Shown here: positions 35,312 to 43,989 of the stretch, piece after piece
Numbering within the stretch: position 1 is the first letter of the stretch
Layout: the number at the start of each line of letters is the position of its first letter
From: Versatilivorator sp963663845
GTDB taxonomy: Bacteria; Acidobacteriota; Terriglobia; Versatilivoradales; Versatilivoraceae
Reading direction: 5' to 3'
DNA: 64,000 nt
Assembly (NCBI GenBank): GCA_963663845.2
Contig: OY760650.2
Span: 3,224,001 to 3,288,000 of the forward strand
Notes under the pieces: model-generated
What the model was told of the DNA's origin: nothing
Seen by the model: the letters and a program-made list of their open reading frames with translations, nothing else
Databases searched by the model: none
Translations under genes and position numbers: made by a program

Positions 35312-36787
35312 ATGCACGGCATGAAGAAGTCAGATGAGGCCATAGTAGTGGAGAAGCCGGCGAACAAAGGGGAGAGATTCCCGGCGGAGTCGGTGGAGCG
35401 AAGGGCCTTACCCGAAGGGAAGCCGGAAAGCCAAAGCACGCGCCGGACGCAGAGACGGGGGAGCGTGTCCCAGGCGGCGGACCGGATACGGGAGTTCATC
35501 GAACGGGAACCGAAGAGTCGGTTGACGGCGCTGCTGCACCACATCACGGTGGAGGCGTTGAGGAAAGCCTACGGGGAGTTGAAGAGGTGGGCGGCCCCCG
35601 GCGTGGACGGCATGACGTGGAAAGAGTACGCGGTTGGGTTGGAAGATCGATTGGTCGACCTGCATGACCGGGTACAGCGGGGAGCGTACCGGGCGACGCC
35701 ATCGCGGCGGGTGAAGATACCCAAGGCGGATGGCGGGACACGACCGCTTGGCGTGGCGGCGCTGGAGGACAAGATCGTCCAGAAGGCCGTGGCGGACAAC
35801 CTGCTGACGCCGATATATGAGGCGGAGTTCCTGGGGTTCAGTTACGGGTTTCGACCTGGCCGAGGGGGGCACGATGCGCTGGACGCCCTGGCGGTCGGGA
35901 TCGGGCGGCGGAAGATCAGGTGGATCATCGACGCGGACATACGCGGATTCTTCGACAACGTGTCGCGGGACTGGATGCTGCGGTTTCTGAGGCACCGCAT
36001 CGGGGATGAGCGGGTGATACGGTTGATTGCCAAGTGGTTGAACGCCGGCGTCATGGAGGATGGAGAGTGGAGGGACGACCTGAAGGGGACGCCGCAAGGG
36101 GCGGTGATATCGCCGATCCTGGCGAACGTCTACCTGCATTACGGTTTGGACCTCTGGTTCCAGAGGCAATGGCGGACCCGCGAGGCCGAAGGCGAGACCC
36201 TGATGGTGCGGTACGCCGACGACTTCGTGGTGGGATTTCAGTACCGGCGGGATGCGGAGCGATTCCTCAACGACCTGAAGGAGCGAATCGGACGGTTCGA
36301 GTTGGAGATGCACCCGGAGAAGACCCGACTCATCGAGTTCGGACGGTATGCGGCAGAGAACCGACGAAGGAGGGGGGAGGGGAGACCGGAAACGTTCGAC
36401 TTCCTGGGCTTCACGCACTATTGCAGGAAGGACCGGAAGGGACGCTACGGGCTGGGGCGCAAACCGATAGCGAAACGGATGAGGCGCACCCTGAAGCGAG
36501 TGAAGGAGGAGCTGAGCAGGCGGATGCATGAAGGCATCGGGAAGACCGGCAAATGGCTGGGGCGAGTGTTGAACGGATGGCTGAACTACTTTGCTGTCCC
36601 GACCAGCCTGCGCTATCTGAGACGCTTTGCGAGCCACGTCCTGAGATTGTGGATGCGAGCAATCAATCGACGATCCCAGAAGGGCGGATATAGCTGGGAG
36701 GCGATGAACCGACTGGCGGCGACCTACTGGCCGAGACTGGGAATCCGGCATCCATGGCCGGACCGACGAATGCTCGTCAACACCTGA
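35312..36787 (+). CDS. ltrA: Group II intron reverse transcriptase/maturase
   Basis: 491 residues. RT blocks: KIPKADGGTRPLGVAALEDKIVQKAV (about 135-160), IIDADIRGFFDNV (205-217), KGTPQGAVISPILANVYLHYGLD (258-280) and the catalytic YADD at residues 301-304 (VRYADDFVVGFQ). The thumb/maturase region (about 365-470) has FLGFTHYCRKDRKGRYGLGRKPI and the GIIM-type VLNGWLNYFAVPTSLRYLRRFASHVLRLWM. No HNH endonuclease follows; the protein ends HPWPDRRMLVNT. All active-site residues are present, so the intron may be mobile. It promotes splicing of its own intron RNA and retrohoming. The start is the first of two close ATGs. Confidence 0.95.
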   Translation: MHGMKKSDEAIVVEKPANKGERFPAESVERRALPEGKPESQSTRRTQRRGSVSQAADRIREFIEREPKSRLTALLHHITVEALRKAYGELKRWAAPGVDGMTWKEYAVGLEDRLVDLHDRVQRGAYRATPSRRVKIPKADGGTRPLGVAALEDKIVQKAVADNLLTPIYEAEFLGFSYGFRPGRGGHDALDALAVGIGRRKIRWIIDADIRGFFDNVSRDWMLRFLRHRIGDERVIRLIAKWLNAGVMEDGEWRDDLKGTPQGAVISPILANVYLHYGLDLWFQRQWRTREAEGETLMVRYADDFVVGFQYRRDAERFLNDLKERIGRFELEMHPEKTRLIEFGRYAAENRRRRGEGRPETFDFLGFTHYCRKDRKGRYGLGRKPIAKRMRRTLKRVKEELSRRMHEGIGKTGKWLGRVLNGWLNYFAVPTSLRYLRRFASHVLRLWMRAINRRSQKGGYSWEAMNRLAATYWPRLGIRHPWPDRRMLVNT

Positions 36788-36792
36788 GGGAG

Positions 36793-36865
36793 GAGCCGGA
36801 TGCGCTAGCTGCGCACGTCCGGATCTGTGCGGGGGGTCCCCAGCAATGCGGATTCCTACCGCGAT
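36793..36865 (+). ncRNA. Group II intron domains V-VI
   Basis: GAGCCGGATGCG-CTAG-CTGCGCACGTCCGG folds into the 34-nt domain V hairpin (36793-36827), with the AGC catalytic triad at 36794-36796. A second hairpin (GCGGGGGGTCCCC / GCAATGCGG...CCGC region) leads to the 3' end and would be domain VI. The location, 6 bp after the maturase stop, is canonical. Confidence 0.85.
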
Positions 36866-37107
36866 ACAACTACCCCCCCCCTCCAAAATTGCACAAAACA
36901 CGCGCGCGTCACCAACACCAAGTGCGAGAATCCTGGACGGCAAGACCCTTGAGGCTTGGCGAGGAGTCCGCCTCCGATTAGGATAGGGGGCCCGGGCCGC
37001 TCGGAATCGCCGCCGCCGGCAGCCGCCAGGGGGGCAATGGAGCGTTTCCGTCCCCGGATTCCTTTATTTTCAAACGTTTTCAACCGAACCGACGCAAGGA
37101 GGATGGC
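36866..37107. other. Spacer between intron and bcp
   Basis: Begins with a C-run (36872-36881), then unremarkable sequence with a run CGCGCGCG near 36900. GCAAGGAGGATGGC at the end supplies a strong ribosome site for bcp. No gene seen. Confidence 0.5.
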
Positions 37108-37560
37108 ATGCTCAAGGCAGGGGACAAGGCCCCGGAATTCACGGGCACCGACGATCAGGGCCGGACCGTGGCCCTCAAGGATTTTCGTGGCAAGAAGGTG
37201 GTGCTCTACTTCTATCCCAAGGACAACACGCCGGGATGCACCCGGGAGGCCTGCGACTTTCGGGATTCGATGGCCGATCTCGGCGGAAAGGGCGCGGTGG
37301 TGCTGGGAGTCAGCCCGGATTCGGTCTCATCCCACCAGAAGTTCAAGGCCAAGTATTCCCTGCCTTTTGCCTTGCTCAGCGACGGAGACCACGTCATCGC
37401 CGAGGCCTACGGAGCCTGGCAGGAGAAGTCCATGTATGGCAGGAAGTACATGGGCATCGTCCGCTCCACCTTCGTGATCGACGAGGAAGGCAACATCGCC
37501 GAGGTCCACGGCAAGGTCAAGGTGAAAGGGCACGTGGCCGGGCTGCTGAAGTCGCTGTGA
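37108..37560 (+). CDS. bcp: Thioredoxin-dependent peroxiredoxin (Bcp)
   Basis: 150 residues, full length for Bcp/PrxQ. Peroxidatic Cys44 and resolving Cys49 lie in PKDNTPGCTREACDFRD, with conserved Arg in VRSTFVIDEEGNI. It reduces hydrogen and organic peroxides using thioredoxin in the cytosol. AGGAGG immediately upstream of the ATG. Convergent with the DSD1-type gene (11 bp between stops); no partner gene adjacent. Confidence 0.96.
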   Translation: MLKAGDKAPEFTGTDDQGRTVALKDFRGKKVVLYFYPKDNTPGCTREACDFRDSMADLGGKGAVVLGVSPDSVSSHQKFKAKYSLPFALLSDGDHVIAEAYGAWQEKSMYGRKYMGIVRSTFVIDEEGNIAEVHGKVKVKGHVAGLLKSL

Positions 37561-37570
37561 CCTCCACCTC

Positions 37571-38758
37571 CTACGAGTGCCCGCGGCCGGCCACCGGCCA
37601 GTAGCCTTCCACCTGCTCTCCCCGGCGCAACAAGAGGGTGTTGTAGAGATTGACGGTGGGATCGCAGTGGGGCGTCACGAACTCCAGCCGGTCTCCCAGC
37701 TTGATCTCCCGGCTGGGGTTGGGGAGTTGGAGCATCCCGTGCTCGTCGCCGCCGAACTGGTACCGGGTGCCGCTGATGCCCTTGACTTCGGGCACCGACT
37801 CCCGGTCGGTGGCGAAGGCCTTCATGCCGGCGTCCAGGGTGGCCAGGTCCCGGTGGCGCTTGCTCATGACGGTGGTCAGCACGGTCAGGGCGGGGGCGAA
37901 ATCGTCGTACACCTCCCCGCCTTCCCCTCCGATGATCCGGTAGTCGACGTCCATGAAGACGTAGGACCCCACCTGCATCTCGGTGATCTCGTCCAGGAAG
38001 GGGTCGATGTTGTAGGTGCCGGTGCTGGCCCCGGTGAGGATCTCGACCGGCATCCCCGCCTTCTTCATCCTCTGGCAGGTTTCAATGGGAGGCGCCATCA
38101 CCTCCTGAGAGTGGGCCTTGCGCTCGGCGAATCCGACCACGTGGGAGCTGGCCCCCGAGTAGGAGTGCACGCCGCGCAGGTTCAGCTTCGACAGCTTCAG
38201 GATCCCCTCCGCCAGCGCCATGGCCGCATCTCCGGCCGTGGTTCCGGTGCGGCGCCCCATGGGGTCGATGTCGACCAGCACGTTGAGCCGGACGCCGCCC
38301 GCCTCGGCGGCGTCGTTGAGCTGCCGGGCGTGCCCGATGTCGTCCACCACCGACATCGTGTCGGGCTGCCTGCGGGTCAGCGCCACCAGCCGCTCCATCT
38401 TGTTGCGCCCCACCATCTCGGAGGTAATCAGCAGGCCGGGAATGCCTCCGGCGGCCAGGACCTCGGCTTCGTGGATGGTGGCGGTGCAGGCGCCCAGCGC
38501 ACCCGCCTCCACCTGCCGCCGGGCGATTTCGGGGCACTTGTGGGTCTTGGCGTGAGGCCGCAGCCCGATGGAGTGGCGCTTGGCGTTCCGGCTCATCTTG
38601 TCGAGGTTGGCCTCGAACAGGTCCAGGTCCAGGAGCAGGCATGGCGTGGGAAGCTCGTCCAGGTGGACGGGGTCGCCCGAGTCCAGCCGGCTCAAGAGGC
38701 CGGCGGTGGCGCCTCCGGCCGGGGCCAGGGGGAAACGTCGCAGGGTGTGATGGGTCAT
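37571..38758 (-). CDS. DSD1-family PLP enzyme (D-threonine aldolase / D-serine dehydratase-like)
   Basis: 395 residues. The N-terminal alanine-racemase-like barrel begins DELPTPCLLLDLDLFEANL, with the PLP lysine Lys71 in LRPHAKTHKC, and continues VLVDIDPMGRRTG, LRGVHSYSGASSH, LTGASTGTYNID. The C-terminal domain has LEFVTPHCDPTVNLYN, where His and Cys are the metal ligands of D-serine dehydratase and D-threonine aldolase. It cleaves or dehydrates D-hydroxy amino acids; the exact substrate is not decidable. Same strand and downstream of the B12-dehydratase genes, separated by a 136-bp stretch with a repeat fragment. A functional link to them is possible but unproven. Confidence 0.9.
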   Translation of the reverse strand: MTHHTLRRFPLAPAGGATAGLLSRLDSGDPVHLDELPTPCLLLDLDLFEANLDKMSRNAKRHSIGLRPHAKTHKCPEIARRQVEAGALGACTATIHEAEVLAAGGIPGLLITSEMVGRNKMERLVALTRRQPDTMSVVDDIGHARQLNDAAEAGGVRLNVLVDIDPMGRRTGTTAGDAAMALAEGILKLSKLNLRGVHSYSGASSHVVGFAERKAHSQEVMAPPIETCQRMKKAGMPVEILTGASTGTYNIDPFLDEITEMQVGSYVFMDVDYRIIGGEGGEVYDDFAPALTVLTTVMSKRHRDLATLDAGMKAFATDRESVPEVKGISGTRYQFGGDEHGMLQLPNPSREIKLGDRLEFVTPHCDPTVNLYNTLLLRRGEQVEGYWPVAGRGHS

Positions 38759-38802
38759 GATCCTCTCTCGATTGTTTGATACTGAGCGGCGCCGAACGGG
38801 AG

Positions 38803-38843
38803 TGCATGCGGGCGGGACGCCCGCGCTCCCGGAGGGGCGCCAC
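38803..38843. repeat. Solitary half-unit of the 320-bp array palindrome
   Basis: GTGCATGCGGGCGGGACGCC followed by CGCGCTCCCGGAGGGGCGCC matches the closing palindrome of the array units (for example 33195-33234). It shows that the building block also exists outside the array, about 4 kb away, between two operon genes. Confidence 0.8.
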
Positions 38844-38894
38844 TCCCCTCACTCTTGCTCCTCGAGGGTGCCCGCGCCGGCGGGCCGGACCGAC

Positions 38895-39287
38895 TCAGGA
38901 AGCGTAGGCCTGGGCCGCCTCCCGCAGGAAGCGGGCGCAACGGTCGGCGCGGTACTGCGATTCCAGCTCGTCGGCCAGGCTCTCCAGCTCGCCGGGGGTG
39001 CTGCGGCCGGGCCTGAGGGCCTGGTAGACCTCCAGGATCCTGGCCTCGGGAACCCCTACCAGCTCGGCCGCCCGTCTCAGGTTTTCGGCCAGTTGGCTCC
39101 TGCCGGCGCTCTCGGCGATCCGGGCCTGAAGCTCCAGGGTCTCGGGGGCGATACGCAGATCGCTCATGCCGAGGGCGCCGTCCAGGACCGACTGCAGGTC
39201 GATGTCCGTCCAGGAGGCGCCCGTGGGAGTGGTCAAGCGGTCGGGACGCTTTTCGGACAGCGGGTAGTCGTCGGTGATGTTGCTCAT
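38895..39287 (-). CDS. Diol/glycerol dehydratase small subunit
   Basis: 130 residues, slightly shorter than PduE. Family hallmarks: DYPLSEKRPDRLTTPTGASWTDIDLQSVLDGALG, DLRIAPETLELQARIAESAGRSQLAENLRRAAEL, VPEARILEVYQALRPGRSTPGELESLADELESQYRADRCARFLREAA. It is the gamma subunit of the coenzyme-B12 dehydratase that converts 1,2-diols or glycerol to aldehydes. It lies 56 bp downstream of the fused large+medium subunit gene, so the holoenzyme is encoded by two genes here. Confidence 0.93.
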   Translation of the reverse strand: MSNITDDYPLSEKRPDRLTTPTGASWTDIDLQSVLDGALGMSDLRIAPETLELQARIAESAGRSQLAENLRRAAELVGVPEARILEVYQALRPGRSTPGELESLADELESQYRADRCARFLREAAQAYAS

Positions 39288-39343
39288 GGTTGCCTTGCCG
39301 CCTGGAGTCTGGCCGCAGCCGGTCGGGTACTTCGACGGGCCGG

Positions 39344-41617
39344 TCAGCCCTGCGCCACCTTCTCGACGGCCTCCGATCCAACCTCGGCCTGAATCGGACT
39401 CCAGTCCAGTTCCCGGGGCTTGCGGTCCTTCACCACTTGCCGGGTTTCATGGAGGTGGAGGACCGTGGTCCTGACGATGTACTTGAGCCGGGCCGTGTTG
39501 TCGATCCGGGTGGGGACGGGCGCCACCGGCTCTCCCTTGGCGTATTTGGCGGCGTTTTGCCCGATGGTCCGGTAGGAGCTCAGGTCGAGGTTGGGGGCCT
39601 GGGGAAACAGCTCCAGGTTGTTCAAGGGCTCCAGGTCGCGCTGGTGGATGATGGTGGTCCCCTTGGACTGGATGCCGATGCTGATCCCCGAGCCGCTCAG
39701 TTGGGCTCCCCGGTGGCCGATGAAGCCGCAGTCGGAGGTGGCGTAAATCTTCACCACCCTGGGCCGCAGACCCTCGGCGCGGATGCCGTCGATCATTGCC
39801 TGCAGCACCTCCTGGTGGGGGATGCCCAACAGGGTGGCTCGCAGTTCGGCGCCGAAGGCGGGGCCCAGCGCAATCACGATCTCCCGCGGGTCCGTCCCGG
39901 GTCGGGCCTCTCCCGTCTCCCTGAGAAAGCCGCCGGATTGGGAGGACGGTTCCCGCCCGATTTCGCGCGGGTCCAGGGCCTGGTTGAGCGAGGCGATCTC
40001 CTGCCGGCGTTCGGGGCTGAGGCTGTAGCCGGTCCCGGGACCCCGGTAGTCGTTGGGATCGTTGACGGCGCTGACCACTCTGGGTCCGGGGAGCACCATG
40101 GCCGAGGTCTGCAGGTGATCTCCGGAGAGCCGCAGCTTCTGGAGCGCCAGAACCTTGCGGGCGATGTCGTCGAATCCCTCCCGGGCCAGGGCGCGGATCA
40201 CGTCCAGTCCGCTCCTGCCTTCCTCCAGGAAACGGCCGGCGGCCTCCAGGTCGCCCACCACGTCCCGCTCCGGCATGTCGGCGCTGCTTTCCGCCCGGGT
40301 GGCGGCCTCCACCTCGGCATCGCTTACCGGCGGCAGTTCCAGTTGCCGGAAGACGGCCTGCACGGCCTGGGCCGCTCGGCGGCGCACCTTCAGCACGGCT
40401 TCGTCGCTGACGGGGCGCAGCCCGCCGTCGACCTGCATGTCGCGCTGGAGGACGTTGTAGTCGTCCAGGTCGTGGGCGTCGAAGTTGCCGCCCCCGAAGA
40501 GGTTGTCTTCCTTGGGCATGGAGCTGTAGCCGGAGAAGATGTAGTCGGTTCCGGGCAGGAACTGCAGCATCAGCTTGGCCGACTTTCGGATGGGGGAATG
40601 GGAGGCCAGGGCATCGTTGCCCGAGGCCAGCTCCAGGTCCAGCAGGGTGGCGATCAGGTTTTCGGCCAGCACTCCCCGGACTCCTCCCGGCAGGGACTCC
40701 GGCAGGGCGATGCAACTGATGGAGCCGTTCTGTACGCCCTGGGAGCCGGCCCCCTTGATGGCCACCAGGCAGCGGGCTTCCAGGTAGAGCATGGACTTGG
40801 CTTCGGCGTGGCCCATCAGGGCCTCCGAGCCGGTCCCCGAGGTGAACCGCACCTTGACGCCTCGGGAGGCGTAGGCCGAGGCCAGGAAAGCCTTGGACCA
40901 GGGCGTGTCGTCGCCGTCGTGGAAGGCCTTCTCGGTGCCGTAGACCGACAGGGTCTCGGCGTAGGTGGTCAGCCCCAGCAGGGCCAGCTTCAGGCTGAGG
41001 GCCTCCTCCACGGCGCACTGGGTCAGGGCCGTGCCCCGTCCCGTCTGGGAACCGATGAGCAGGGCCAGGGCGTTGAAGGGGGCGTAGCGGGAGACGCCCA
41101 CCGTGGTCTCCAGCTCGGAGAAGCCCCGTTCCACCGCCTCGGCCGCGTCGGCAGCCAGCAGGGCCGGGTTCTCCTTGCGGTTGGTCACGTGGGCCTGGTT
41201 GGAGGGCGTCCGGCGGGCCCGCATCTTCTGCAGGGCCATCATCATTTCCACGGTGTTGAGCCGGTTGACCACCTCCACGATCTTGGCGGGGGTGAGGGCG
41301 CCGAAGAGCTCCACCAGCTCCCGGCGGGGCACGTCGACGTCGATCAGCCGGCGGGCCACCTCGGTGGAATCCAGCGCCATGGCCTCTTCGGCCCGGGCCA
41401 GGTCGATGGCGTAGCGGGCGATGAACCGGTCGATGAGGTCGAACTCGGCTTCAGGCTTGCCGTCCAGCTCGCAGAGACGTCCTTGGGAAATCCGAATCCC
41501 GGGCTTGGGATCGAAGGGGCTGTTGAACAGGATCAGCCCCGTCTCGGGCCATTCCTGGATGAAGCTGTCCTGGTTGATGGGGCGCCGGCTGGAGAGATCC
41601 AGACGCTTCGACTTCAT
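39344..41617 (-). CDS. B12-dependent diol/glycerol dehydratase, fused large and medium subunits
   Basis: 757 residues from MKSKRLDLSSRRPINQDSF. Residues about 1-540 are the large (PduC-like) subunit: SKRLDLSSRRPINQDSFIQEWPETGLI, NTVEMMMALQKMRARRTPSNQAHVTN, SELETTVGVSRYAPFNALALLIGSQTGRGTALTQCAVEEA, RFTSGTGSEALMGHAEAKSMLYLEARC, SYSSMPKEDNLFGGGNFDAHDLDDYNVLQRDMQVDGGL. Residues about 600-757 are the medium subunit (EIVIALGPAFG, TLLGIPHQEVLQAMIDGI, SDCGFIGHRGAQLSGSGISIGIQSKGT, IGQNAAKYAKGEPVAPVPT). The usual enzyme has these as two chains. No reactivase (PduGH/DdrAB) or microcompartment shell gene is in the window. Confidence 0.95.
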   Translation of the reverse strand: MKSKRLDLSSRRPINQDSFIQEWPETGLILFNSPFDPKPGIRISQGRLCELDGKPEAEFDLIDRFIARYAIDLARAEEAMALDSTEVARRLIDVDVPRRELVELFGALTPAKIVEVVNRLNTVEMMMALQKMRARRTPSNQAHVTNRKENPALLAADAAEAVERGFSELETTVGVSRYAPFNALALLIGSQTGRGTALTQCAVEEALSLKLALLGLTTYAETLSVYGTEKAFHDGDDTPWSKAFLASAYASRGVKVRFTSGTGSEALMGHAEAKSMLYLEARCLVAIKGAGSQGVQNGSISCIALPESLPGGVRGVLAENLIATLLDLELASGNDALASHSPIRKSAKLMLQFLPGTDYIFSGYSSMPKEDNLFGGGNFDAHDLDDYNVLQRDMQVDGGLRPVSDEAVLKVRRRAAQAVQAVFRQLELPPVSDAEVEAATRAESSADMPERDVVGDLEAAGRFLEEGRSGLDVIRALAREGFDDIARKVLALQKLRLSGDHLQTSAMVLPGPRVVSAVNDPNDYRGPGTGYSLSPERRQEIASLNQALDPREIGREPSSQSGGFLRETGEARPGTDPREIVIALGPAFGAELRATLLGIPHQEVLQAMIDGIRAEGLRPRVVKIYATSDCGFIGHRGAQLSGSGISIGIQSKGTTIIHQRDLEPLNNLELFPQAPNLDLSSYRTIGQNAAKYAKGEPVAPVPTRIDNTARLKYIVRTTVLHLHETRQVVKDRKPRELDWSPIQAEVGSEAVEKVAQG

Positions 41618-41773
41618 GGCTGCCGTTTTCCTTTGAGAGGGGCCGATCGAAGGCGGCCGGACCATCCGCCGCCGAGTGGTCCATTCGCTGTGGGGCCGCT
41701 GCCTGAGCGCTCACGCCGGGTTGGCGCGCGGCCCGCCGGGCGACCCGCCGATATTACCACAGCCGCCATTGCC

Positions 41774-42934
41774 TCAAGCGGCTCCGAGAGCCGATTCCAG
41801 GTCCCCGATCAGGTCTTCGGGAGCCTCCAGGCCCACCGACAGGCGGATGAGGCTCTCGGAGATCCCGGCCCGGCGTCTCTCTTCCCGGGAAAGGCCGACG
41901 TGAGAGGTGGCGGCCGGCCGGGTGACCAGCGACTCCACGCCCCCCAGGCTGGGCGCGTTGACGGGCAGGCGCAGCGCCTTCAGGAACCGCTCGGCCGCCT
42001 CGGTTCCGCCGTGCAGCTCGAAGCTCAGCATGCCCCCGAAGCCGCTGAAGAGGCGCGAGGCCCGCTGGTGGTCGGGGTGGTCTTTCAAGCCCGGATAGTT
42101 GACGCCGGCCACGCCGGGGTGGGTCTGCAGGAACCCGGCCAACTGGAGGGCGCTGCGGTTCTGGGCCTCCACCCTCAGCGCCAGGGTCTTGATGCCTCGA
42201 TGGAGCAGAAAGGCCGCGTGCGAGTCCAGCGAGCCGCCCAGGTGGTTGGCGGTGTGGTGGATCTTGCGGATGTGCCCATGGGAGCCGATCACGGCGCCGG
42301 CCACGATGTCGGAGTGGCCGTTCAGGTACTTGGTGCCGCTGTGAAGGGACAGGTCGAACCCCCATTCCAGGGGACGGAAGTTGACCGGGGTGGGGAAGGT
42401 GTTGTCGATGACCGAGATCAATCCGTGCTCGCGGGCGAAGCGGGCCAGGGCTTCCAGGTCGGCCACCTGCATCAGGGGATTGGTGATGGACTCCACGTAG
42501 AGGACCCGGGTGTTGGGCTTCAGGCAGCGCTGCCAGGAGTCGGGATCGTCGCCCGGGATGAAATCGTAGCTCAGCCCCAGGCGCACCATTTCCCCCGTGA
42601 TCAACCCGTGGGTTCCCCCGTAGAGGCAGTCCTGGGCCAGCAGGTGATCGCCGGCGTCCAGGCAGGCCAGCAGCGTGCTGGCGATGGCGGCCATGCCGCT
42701 GGCGCTCACCAGCGCCGCCTGTCCCCCCTCCAGCGCCGCCAGCTTGCGGTGCAGGGCCTGGTGGTTGGGAGTGTTGCTGAGCCGAAGATAACGGATGTGG
42801 TCGTAGTCGGATTCGCCCCCGAACTCGAAGGTGGATGACTGGAAGATCGGCAGGGTCACCGCCCCCTCGATGCGGGGCCTGGGTTCCCCCGCATGGATCA
42901 GGTCGGTCTCCCGCCGGTGGGGCTTGTCGGACAT
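41774..42934 (-). CDS. Cystathionine gamma-synthase/gamma-lyase family PLP enzyme
   Basis: 386 residues from MSDKPHRRETDLIHAGEPRP. Trans-sulfuration family motifs: LEGGQAALVSASGMAAI, CLYGGTHGL, VLYVESITNPLMQVADL, VIDNTFPTPVNFRPLEWGFDLSLHSGTKYLNGHSD with the PLP lysine Lys202, and LGGVESLVTRPAATSHVGLSREERRRAGISESLIRLSVGLE near the C-terminus. Catalyses gamma-replacement or elimination on homoserine-type substrates or cystathionine; synthase versus lyase cannot be decided from these motifs. Positioned 20 bp downstream of the exported protein gene at 42955. Confidence 0.92.
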   Translation of the reverse strand: MSDKPHRRETDLIHAGEPRPRIEGAVTLPIFQSSTFEFGGESDYDHIRYLRLSNTPNHQALHRKLAALEGGQAALVSASGMAAIASTLLACLDAGDHLLAQDCLYGGTHGLITGEMVRLGLSYDFIPGDDPDSWQRCLKPNTRVLYVESITNPLMQVADLEALARFAREHGLISVIDNTFPTPVNFRPLEWGFDLSLHSGTKYLNGHSDIVAGAVIGSHGHIRKIHHTANHLGGSLDSHAAFLLHRGIKTLALRVEAQNRSALQLAGFLQTHPGVAGVNYPGLKDHPDHQRASRLFSGFGGMLSFELHGGTEAAERFLKALRLPVNAPSLGGVESLVTRPAATSHVGLSREERRRAGISESLIRLSVGLEAPEDLIGDLESALGAA

Positions 42935-42954
42935 GGCGCCGCTCCCGGTGGCCT

Positions 42955-43758
42955 CTACAGGTTTGCTTCCGGCGAAGTGAAGGGATTCTCGTCGGTGGAT
43001 GACGATACCTGCAGGTTGTGAAAGAGAATGCGCACGGGCCGTCCCCGTATGATTTTTTCCTGAGACAGCAGGATGCCTCCGAACTTCTCCCACCGGACCC
43101 AATCGGACCCGGTCGCCGGACCCTTTCCGCCTTTCAGAATGTATTCCCAGCGATCCATCAGCCCCGTCTCCTGGTTGATGTAGGCCCAGTAGCGGTCCTT
43201 GGGCGTGAGACCCACGTTGTCGTCAAAGGTCAGAAGGACTTTGTCCCAGACTGTCCCCCCGTCCCCGCTGGCGGTTCCTTCGTACTTCAGGTGAACCCCC
43301 GGATCCTTCCACTTGAAGGGCATCAGCAGCCAGTAGGTGTCGTTGATGAAGCGGCCATAGCCCATGTCGATCAGCTTCTGGTGGTCCTCCCCCTGGACGG
43401 CCTTGCCATTGCGAAAGGCCCGGCCCTTCTTCGCATTGATGTCCTCGAACAGGACCACGTAATCCCCTTTTTCCCGGGTCTTGCCTTCCACGCGGTATCG
43501 CCCGGTGTAACGATCCCAGAGGTGCTTGACCGTGGACACGATCTTTCCCTCGCGCTTCACCACAAAGTCAAAACGGAGATAGCGGGCCCGCTCCCAGTTT
43601 TCCTGTCCCCCCAAGGCTTCCATCAGTTTGCCGGCGACCTCTTGAGCTTTCGCATCGTCCGATGGGGCGGCTTCGGCCCGTGTCGTCGAGCCCACCAGGC
43701 TTGTAGCCCAGAGCGCCAGCATCAGGGTGTTCGAGATGATAGAAATCGGTCTAAGCAT
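42955..43758 (-). CDS. Exported protein, LolA/LolB-like fold, unknown function
   Basis: 267 residues from MLRPISIISNTLML, with a signal peptide (ending around TTRAEA) and GGAGG 13 bp before the ATG. The body has the beta-rich pattern of outer-membrane lipoprotein-sorting-like proteins: KLMEALGGQENWERARYLRFDFVV, VKHLWDRYTGRYRVEG, DYVVLFEDINAKKGRAFRNGK, and DKVLLTFDDNVGLTPKDRYWAYINQETGLMDRWEYIL. Likely periplasmic and lipid- or ligand-binding, but this is by fold resemblance only. Immediately upstream of the cystathionine synthase/lyase gene. Confidence 0.7.
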   Translation of the reverse strand: MLRPISIISNTLMLALWATSLVGSTTRAEAAPSDDAKAQEVAGKLMEALGGQENWERARYLRFDFVVKREGKIVSTVKHLWDRYTGRYRVEGKTREKGDYVVLFEDINAKKGRAFRNGKAVQGEDHQKLIDMGYGRFINDTYWLLMPFKWKDPGVHLKYEGTASGDGGTVWDKVLLTFDDNVGLTPKDRYWAYINQETGLMDRWEYILKGGKGPATGSDWVRWEKFGGILLSQEKIIRGRPVRILFHNLQVSSSTDENPFTSPEANL

Positions 43759-43989
43759 GAGAATATCGCCTCCTATGCCTGGCAACGAAACGAGAGGGAC
43801 GCACCGGCAGCGGGATACAAGGCCAAGCGCGCCGCGGCTTGCGGCAAGATCCGGTTCGCCCGATCCGAGCCGCACCGTCAGGAAGGGCTACTCTATCCGA
43901 GGGTACCGGCTCCAGCAATAGCGAAGTAACCAGGAAGAGGGCCTGCATGCCGGGATGTCCTCCGTCTTTGCTAGACTACGAGGCGTCCC

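Larger units (their letters stand above)
34954..36865 (+). mobile_element. Group II intron inserted in the ninth array unit
   Basis: The repeat unit normally reads ...CCCGCCCGC then ACAACACTGG. Here the sequence breaks after CCCGCCCGC (34953), continues GAGCGCCAGGCTAACTGG..., and ACAAC resumes at 36866. The element between is 1912 bp, ends ...CCGCGAT, and carries a reverse transcriptase/maturase gene in its interior and a domain V-like hairpin near its 3' end. It sits directly 3' of a GCGGGCGTCCCGCCCGC hairpin. Beyond ACAAC the sequence no longer matches the array, so the rest of the unit was lost or never present. Boundaries are inferred from the array comparison. Confidence 0.85.

Noticed and set aside
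35312..36787. Retron or diversity-generating retroelement reverse transcriptase
   Set aside because: The protein has a maturase region and is followed by a group II domain V; no template/variable repeat pair or msr/msd was seen.
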